Of a stretch of DNA of 13,208 nucleotides, positions 7,985-13,208 are shown one piece after another. The number at the start of each line of letters is the position of its first letter. The first letter of the stretch is position 1. The translations under genes and the position numbers were made by a program. The DNA is taken from NCBI GenBank assembly GCA_016758965.1, contig JAEPRB010000571.1:1-13208 (forward strand), in the 5' to 3' direction. The notes below the pieces were generated by a model that ran no database searches, was not told the DNA's origin, and was given only the letters and a program-made list of their open reading frames with translations. The stretch is from Circinella minor (lineage: Eukaryota; Mucoromycota; Mucoromycetes; Mucorales; Lichtheimiaceae).

Positions 7985-8149
7985 ATAAAGAAGGGTATTC
8001 TTTTAAGACTTATGTAAAAAGGTAGATGTAACCGATATCCCAGATTAAAGGAATAAATACACAATCGTTATTAAAAGAGATTTTTTTTTACTAATGCATT
8101 TTGACACAAAACTATATTTAATAATAATAGGAAAAAAATTATAATAGTA

Positions 8150-8437
8150 GTGATATGTGAGGAACAAAAGTGGTTATTTAGCAATACTGTAACATTAGTT
8201 ATTACTCTGATGGGTTCCAATTTTGCTGGGAACCCAACTTCTTTTGATATGCGTTTTCACTCTTCACTCTTCTTCAGACACATAACAGAAATTTTACACA
8301 CATACCTGAATACTGAATACATTGTACAACAGCAAAAAAGAATTCATAGTCAAAACAAAAGATTGAAATTAAAAAAAGGTACTGTTTGTATAGATCATGC
8401 TTTTTTTATGCATGTTTTTGTGTATAAATCTTATTAA
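8150..8437 (+). CDS. Hypothetical ORF, 95 codons, doubtful
   Basis: Not recognised. ATG to TAA, with a balanced amino-acid mix (LMGSNFAGNPTSFDMRFHSS) in its first half and a Lys/Gln-rich stretch (QQQKRIHSQNKRLKLKK) near the middle. It lies just before the coding remnant that begins at 8501 on the same strand, so it may be an earlier exon of that broken gene rather than a gene in itself. No promoter or domain is visible. Confidence 0.25.
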   Translation: MICEEQKWLFSNTVTLVITLMGSNFAGNPTSFDMRFHSSLFFRHITEILHTYLNTEYIVQQQKRIHSQNKRLKLKKGTVCIDHAFFMHVFVYKSY

Positions 8438-8500
8438 TTTAAATATATTAACGAGTACGATATATATTTTCGTACGTATAGTTAAACTTAAGTATTTAAC

Positions 8501-9075
8501 ATGGATAACGTCGAAACTCATCCTAGTTTTCTTGGACTTAAAAAATATATAAAGTATACCCCTGTATAACCTATGTTTAACGAGTTCATTAAAAGTAGTA
8601 TGAAGAATGTATATATCTGGTCTTTGACTTTATAGGCACGAAATGGAAACACTTTGTATTCATTATGGAAAGACAGATTTGTAAAATTATGGAAACTTCT
8701 CAAGACTAAACGTTACTAATGGTAAGCATTTAGTTTTTTGTGCATTTTTTTAAAAATATTTGAATAGGAGTGATTATACTAATAGATATTATATGTAACA
8801 ATGCCAATTTTTTGTAACTTATAGTATCATGTATGACAAGGATTTGTGGTCGAACATTGAAAAAGAAGTTATGCTACTGGTATGCTAGGGTGTATTTCAC
8901 TTATAAGCACCAGGATTTTACCCCAAATTTAGAGAGCTTCAAAAACATGCAAACTAAATATTTTGACTTTTTAATTGATAACATATATTTTTATGCATAT
9001 TTAAAACATTTATTATGGGTTAGCTTCTTAAATAAAAAAGTTGTGACAAAGCTGAAGGTTATTGAAGTTGATTAG
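8501..9075 (+). pseudogene. Broken gene of unknown family with a phase-consistent intron
   Basis: From ATG 8501 one frame reads coherently (MDNVETHPSFLGLKKYIKY, then MFNEFIKSSMKNVYIW, then ARNGNTLYSLWKDRFVKLWK) but is crossed by TAA 8567, TAG 8633 and TAA 8717. At 8722 a GTAAGC donor opens an intron that ends ACTTATAG at 8824, with TACTAAT as a near-consensus branch site. Joining 8721 to 8825 keeps the frame and gives IMYDKDLWSNIEKEVMLL, ended by TAG 8886. A frame shift then leads into the frame of 8833-9075 (VYFTYKHQDFTPNLESFKN... KLKVIEVD). That four in-frame blocks with an intact intron line up suggests a real gene now dead. I cannot name the family. Confidence 0.38.
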
Positions 9076-9177
9076 TGAAGCTCAATTTTAGCAGAGAGAG
9101 GAGAAAATTGAAACAGCTTATTAATATCTCTCTACAGTATTACACAAGATCTTCTAAGCAGAAACATATAAATCTAA

Positions 9178-9357
9178 TATACTGTGTGGGTTAGTCTATA
9201 TCCATCTAACAAAGGTGAAATGATTAAATGGGGCATATATATACAATATACTGAAAATGTGAAGAAAAAAAAAAGGGTAATTATAATTGTAGCAGCAGAT
9301 AAGCATTACATCTGCTATTTTAAAAATATAGATAAAACTAATTTTGAAAGAATGTAG
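9178..9357 (+). pseudogene. Coding-like fragment, possibly a later part of the 8501 gene
   Basis: An ATG-less open stretch between a TAA at 9175 and a TAG at 9355 reads VWVSLYPSNKGEMIKWGIY and then KKKKRVIIIVAADKHYICY. Its composition is far more protein-like than the surrounding DNA. It follows the 8501-9075 remnant on the same strand after a gap containing stops. It could be another exon of the same gene or an unrelated relic. Function unknown. Confidence 0.28.
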
Positions 9358-9700
9358 GTTTTGGTTCGATCATCATGTCCCAGTCCTAGAAAGAAACCAA
9401 GAATGAAGTGACATGCAGATACAAAGATAATAATAATTGTTGTGCAAAACATCTACTACATGGCCTTATAGCCTGATCTCTGCAAAAAGAAAATAGCTCT
9501 TTGTGAAACTACAGAAGATGCAAATCATATCTTTGAACTGTATCAAATACTACTGCAAATGCAACTGGATTAAAAGATACTAGAACAGAAAAACGAATGG
9601 TACAAGTTAACAGTGGTTATTCATTTCAAGCTTTGGACACTGTTCATAGTCATTATAAAAATTACATAATCTATAAGTTTTAAATAATCTATAATAATTT
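9358..9700 (+). pseudogene. Highly degraded relic, perhaps of a Tc1/mariner-type DDE transposase
   Basis: Short segments in shifting frames include CRYKDNNNCCAKHLLHGLIA and, further on, QVNSGYSFQALDTVHSHYKN. The first resembles the Cys-rich stretch before the final catalytic Glu in some fungal DDE transposases, and the second their tail. The match is impressionistic and several frame changes are required, so this is a hint only. Confidence 0.18.
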
Positions 9701-9717
9701 ATTATAAATATTATAAT

Positions 9718-11068
9718 TTAATTTTTATCTTCTGGAATAATAACTGCAACAACCTTTTTTAATTTTTTATGTTTTAATTGTACTTCTTCCATTATAGTAT
9801 CTTCTTCATTATCACTATTTTCTATTTCACTATTTTCATTTATATTTGAACCTATATTTAAATTTAAAATATCTTTTTGTAATAGTAACATTTCATTAAA
9901 GTTTTTATCTACTGTTATTTTATCTGTAACTACTATATCTATTTTGCGATCAATTGTAGGAAACTCAAAATTATCAGTATACCATAATTTATGGTGAGGT
10001 TGAGATGGAATTTTATATTTATCTACCATTTGCCAGATATTTTTTAATAAACAAGCTAATTTAAATTGTAAATTATAATATTTAATATCTGTTATTTGCA
10101 TTGGTGATGTATTATTGTTAAATCGGTTAAATTTAGATGATAATACAGAAATTTGATTTTCAATTTCAGAACAAAAACTACCAAATCTTTTGTTATATTA
10201 TAATTCTATTGCTATTAAATTTTTATTATTTTCTTTTCTTATAGGATAAATAAAATTTTTATCTGAAAAATCTTTTCCTTTATTTAGGCTTTCTTCTTTA
10301 AATTTATTAATATATAAATTATAACCACCATCCATTGCCAAACAATCTCCTATATGCATTTTATTATATAATTTCATTTCAAGAAACATAGTTCCATCAC
10401 TACCTTTACCACATTTATTACTTTTAGATATATATATAATCATTTGGTTACTATCTACAACTATTTGTGTTCTTAATCCAGGACCATCTAATTTATATAA
10501 TTTTATATCTTTTGTTTTTATATCAGAATCATAATATTTTATTTTTCCATCATGACCATCAATATATAAAGTTACATTTTTAAATGATAATGGATTATTT
10601 AATAATGATGATACAATTCTAATTTTTATATTTGAAAACATTTTATTTAAATCTGAATCAATTTTTTTTAATAATCTTTTATAATTAGAATGCCAAAATT
10701 TTTTATACATATAATGAATAATATGTAGTATATGATATAAATTCATGCATATCTCTACCTGATTTACCACTTACCATATGATACAAGATTAATAAACCTT
10801 TATTTATTTCCTTATATGGACCAGGGTATTCGGAAGTACCATAAATACAGTTTAAAAAATAAAAAACAGGAATATATCCTAATTGATTTAATAAAACATC
10901 CTTTATAATTTTAATATTATTATTTTTTATATCTTTAATTTCTGTACGATGATTATATTTATTATTCAAAATATTCCACTTTCATCTAAAAATACCCATT
11001 GTTCTGCAATTAATTTATTTATTTCATTATTTAATATATCATTTAAATTATTATTACGTATTATCCAT
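9718..11068 (-). pseudogene. DDE_Tnp_4 (PIF/Harbinger-like) transposase, nearly full length, four lesions
   Basis: A cut-and-paste transposase that would act in the nucleus. The likely start is ATG 11068-11066 (MDN...). A frame shift follows near 11055, giving ILNNEINKLIAEQWVFLDES. A second shift lies near 10967 and leads into YNHRTEIKDIKNNNIKIIKD and LNQLGYIPVFYFLNCIYG. A third near 10708 leads into KKFWHSNYKRLLKKIDSDLN. The catalytic core shows the first Asp in TLYIDGHDGK, GLRTQIVVDSNQMIIYISKS, and the second Asp in CLAMDGGYN. An ochre stop at 10200-10198 interrupts the frame, which then continues unchanged with FGSFCSEIENQI, carrying the candidate third acidic residue. The acidic/basic tail ends EDKN at 9718. 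About 450 codons fits the family as it occurs in Rhizophagus. No terminal inverted repeats were identified in the flanks. The region is extremely AT-rich. Confidence 0.8.
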
Positions 11069-11177
11069 ATTTTTATTTTTAATTATGTAATAATTCAATT
11101 TTATTTTAATCAAAAATTATTATTTTTATAGAAATAACATTATTAATATCTTAATAAACAGTCTGCTTTCAGACAAT

Positions 11178-11649
11178 ACTTACCAAGTTTTTTCTATTAG
11201 ACTTTCCCCTATCAATCAAATCCAACTGTGGTTCAATGTTTTTTTATAGAGCATAATCTTTTGAATTGTATATAAACAAAGCATTTTAATCAATGGAGCA
11301 GCTGATTTAGTTAAAAAATTCTCTTCTAGGAAATATACTTCATATCCCGATATTATTAGCATCACTGATCAGAGATTTTTTCCTTACTTTTGTTATACGA
11401 TAAACATAATATTTACTATATATAGTAGCAGTGTTCTAAATGAAAAAATTGAAACAATTTCTCGATTTTAGCAGTTATAAGTGCTATGCTTTGTGTAGTA
11501 TCACAAATATTAGTTAATTTGTCTAATATGATAACTACTTTTTCTTTCTTTAGTCTGATGTTGAGAATTCTTATTATATGCAAGCTTATCAAATTCTTGA
11601 TAAAGTTAGAAGCCAAGCTACTCAAAATATTCTTCAGACTATTGATCAA
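11178..11649 (-). pseudogene. Weak minus-strand coding relic with a consensus splice donor
   Basis: Unrecognised. An ORF at 11649-11416 reads MINSLKNILSSLASNFIKNL onward. Further downstream, in different frames, come EVYFLEENFLTKSAAPLIKM and KNIEPQLDLIDRGKSNRKNL. The latter is followed directly by GTAAGT (complement of 11178-11183), a perfect fungal donor. Several frame changes and stops separate the pieces, so an intact gene is excluded. No domain is visible. Confidence 0.22.
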
Positions 11650-11693
11650 ACCAATCTAAGTAAGTAGCTAAGTAGTACATAAGCTGACAAGTA

Positions 11694-12181
11694 ATGGGAA
11701 ATGGGATATATTGTGGTCCAGTATTGGTGATCTTAATAATGTTTTTTTTATATTTATTTTTTAGTAATGGTCATTTAGTTAGTGGTAGCGCGATCACCAG
11801 TAATAAAGAAGATAATGATGATGATCAAGATAAGGAGAATACCGAAAGAGTTTGTGTCAAGTTACCATCATTACAAGATAGATATCGAATTGGCAAAACT
11901 GATGTGTCACTTTCATTTTATGCATTCTAACTTATTTGCCAAAATAATTATAAGGAATTATTTATGGACAGCAATGTTCAACACATATTGTAAGTAAAAC
12001 CAAAGTATGATATGTGTGCTTAATATGTGAAAGGGTTTATGGGGAAAGAATAAAAAAATAGAAGAAAGGGGGTGATTTCTGTAAATCTTTTCTTATATGC
12101 TTTATTAATGATGAGATTGTTGAATTGCTAATTTTCTTTTTATTTTTGGAACAGAGCAATGTCCTCAATTTTATTATTATA
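11694..12181 (+). CDS. Candidate small gene: signal-peptide-like N-terminus, acidic middle, possible intron; interrupted
   Basis: ATG 11694 opens 78 codons. Residues 9-25 form a hydrophobic run (VLVILIMFFLYLFF) ending in SGSA, a plausible secretion signal. An acidic stretch (NKEDNDDDQDKENTE) and a KLPSLQDRYRIGK segment follow. After TAA 11928 the same frame remains protein-like (ICQNNYKELFMDSNVQHI) up to GTAAGT at 11991. An intron is then possible to AACAG near 12162, with GCTAAT as branch site. The second exon would be hit by the foldback element at 12182. An overlapping frame (11782-11997) is equally open, so the coding frame is uncertain. The hydrophobic run also resembles a 38-base GT...AG intron (11727-11764), which would remove the signal. 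Confidence 0.25.
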
Positions 12182-13027
12182 GGAGATAAATACTAATAGT
12201 AAATATTTTTGTGAACTATAAAATTTTTATAATCACTAGATTATCAAAAATTAATATGTTTACTTGTGATTATTTAAATATTTATAAATCAAAGTGTTTT
12301 AGATTTATTTGATCAGATGATCAGATGATCTGAGTTTAAAATAATATACCTCAAAATTTTGGTACATCTTCACCACCACCACTACCATAACAATAACAAT
12401 AACAAAATCCTTAACATGATTTTCTTATTTATATATATTTAAAAAACAATCAAAATCAAAGTTTTTTTTTTGTTTTTAGAATCTTTAAAAAGGTTTGTAT
12501 AGAATAATCAAAAATAATAAAAATTATCAAAATTATTATATATAAAAAATTTTAATTTTTAACTTTTTAAATAAAATTTATTTTTAAGAACTTATTTTAA
12601 TCATATGATTTAATTAATCACATAATCAATTATAATTATTATATGAAAATTTAAAATAAATAAAAATATAATTTTTGATATTTATAGAAACATTTGAAAG
12701 ATTATAAGTAAAACTATATATATTTCTTTTTAGAAAAACAAAATTTGTGTCACAAATGATTGTTTTTTAAATATATATAAATAAGAAAATCATGTTAAGG
12801 ATTTTGTTATTGTTATTGTTATGGTAGTGGTGGTGGTGAAGATGTACCAAAATTTTGAGGTATATTATTTTAAACTCAGATCATCTGATCATCTGATCAA
12901 ATAAATCTGAAACACTTTGATTTATAAATATTTAAATAATCACAAGTAAACATATTAATTTTTGATAATCTAGTGATTATAAAAATTTTATAGTTCACAA
13001 AAATATTTACTATTAGTACTTATCTCC
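12182..13027. mobile_element. Foldback/MITE-like element with 270-bp near-perfect inverted arms
   Basis: Arm 12182-12451 and arm 12758-13027 are inverted copies of equal length with only a few differences (for example GGAGATAAATAC against GGAGATAAGTAC). The ends read GGAGATAA...TTATCTCC. The arms hold a GATCAGATGATC-type palindromic repeat, a CACCACCACCAC tract and three ATAACA units. The 306-bp centre is almost pure A/T, with no ORF. TTATA precedes the left arm (12177-12181) and recurs one base after the right arm (13029-13033), a possible 5-bp target duplication. No transposase is inside, so movement would need one in trans. The class could be Mutator-like or another long-TIR family. Confidence 0.82.
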
Positions 13028-13079
13028 CTTATAGAATTAATAGGGAAATTATATATAATTTCACCTATATTCTTGTAAG

Positions 13080-13208
13080 GACACCGTAAAAAAAATACTG
13101 TAAATTTTGTAAAATACTGTAAACTATACCTATTTGAGAATCGGGGCAACAAAATACTGTAAATACTGTTAAATCCTGTAAAAATCCTGTAAAACTGTAC
13201 CTATTTGA
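13080..13208. repeat. ACACCGTAAAAAAA motif followed by TACTGTAAA/TCCTGTAAA repeat array (runs off edge)
   Basis: After GGACACCGTAAAAAAAA come at least six copies of TACTGTAAA or TCCTGTAAA. A longer unit ending in TATACCTATTTGA near 13126-13138 is echoed by TGTACCTATTTGA at the window end. The arrangement, a CACC(A/G)TAAAAAAA start followed by short iterated words, mirrors the terminus at 4868. It may be the subterminal region of another transposon whose body lies to the right. Confidence 0.5.

Noticed and set aside
8518..8703. 61-codon minus-strand ORF
   Set aside because: It lies antisense to a more coherent plus-strand frame that joins in phase across an intron.
9360..9380. GGTTCGATC, resembling a tRNA T-arm
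   Set aside because: No matching stem, anticodon arm or acceptor stem could be placed around it.
10949..11131. 60-codon plus-strand ORF
   Set aside because: Antisense to the transposase N-terminal region, and its Ile/Phe-rich composition is that of AT-rich DNA.

Overview
The window looks like repeat-rich nuclear DNA from an early-diverging fungus, most likely Mucoromycota (Mucorales or Glomeromycotina type). This is inferred from the very AT-rich background, the small GT-AG introns, the CT-rich stretch before one ATG, and the kinds of transposable element present: a Ty3-like Gag, a DIRS-like tyrosine recombinase, and a DDE_Tnp_4 transposase of the style abundant in Rhizophagus. No bacterial operon, rRNA, tRNA or CRISPR array was seen.

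Layout. 1-2110 (minus strand) is the 5' part of an LTR retrotransposon: a 5' LTR (1679-2110), a short leader, and an uninterrupted gag frame running off the left edge. It abuts a decayed zinc-finger coding remnant (2111-2578). 3207-4607 holds the broken 3' end of a DIRS-like element: a tyrosine recombinase with an amber stop and a frameshift, followed by a 65-bp inverted-repeat pair. 4702-7984 appears to be a nest of insertions. The outer pair of termini begins TACAGAGG, an inner pair begins TACACCATAAAAAAA (4868-7173), and a 400-bp solo LTR (6585-6984), related to the left-hand LTR but inverted, lies inside. The inner unit also carries an intron-containing gene for a coiled-coil, proline-rich, basic-tailed protein (5594-6400, minus strand), now disabled.

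7985-9717 holds fragmentary coding remnants on the plus strand. One has a phase-consistent intron (8722-8824) but several stops. 9718-11068 (minus strand) is a nearly full-length DDE_Tnp_4 (PIF/Harbinger-like) transposase pseudogene with three frameshifts and one stop. 11178-11649 contains weak minus-strand remnants. 11694-12181 may be a small plus-strand gene with a signal-peptide-like start and a candidate intron. It is interrupted by a foldback element (12182-13027) with 270-bp arms that match almost perfectly. The window ends in an array of TACTGTAAA-type repeats next to an ACACCGTAAAAAAA motif, possibly the end of another transposon.

In short, this is a transposon graveyard in which only the Gag frame and the foldback element look young. 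The least explained item is the coiled-coil gene enclosed by TACACC termini. Family assignments rest on motifs read by eye, with no database search.
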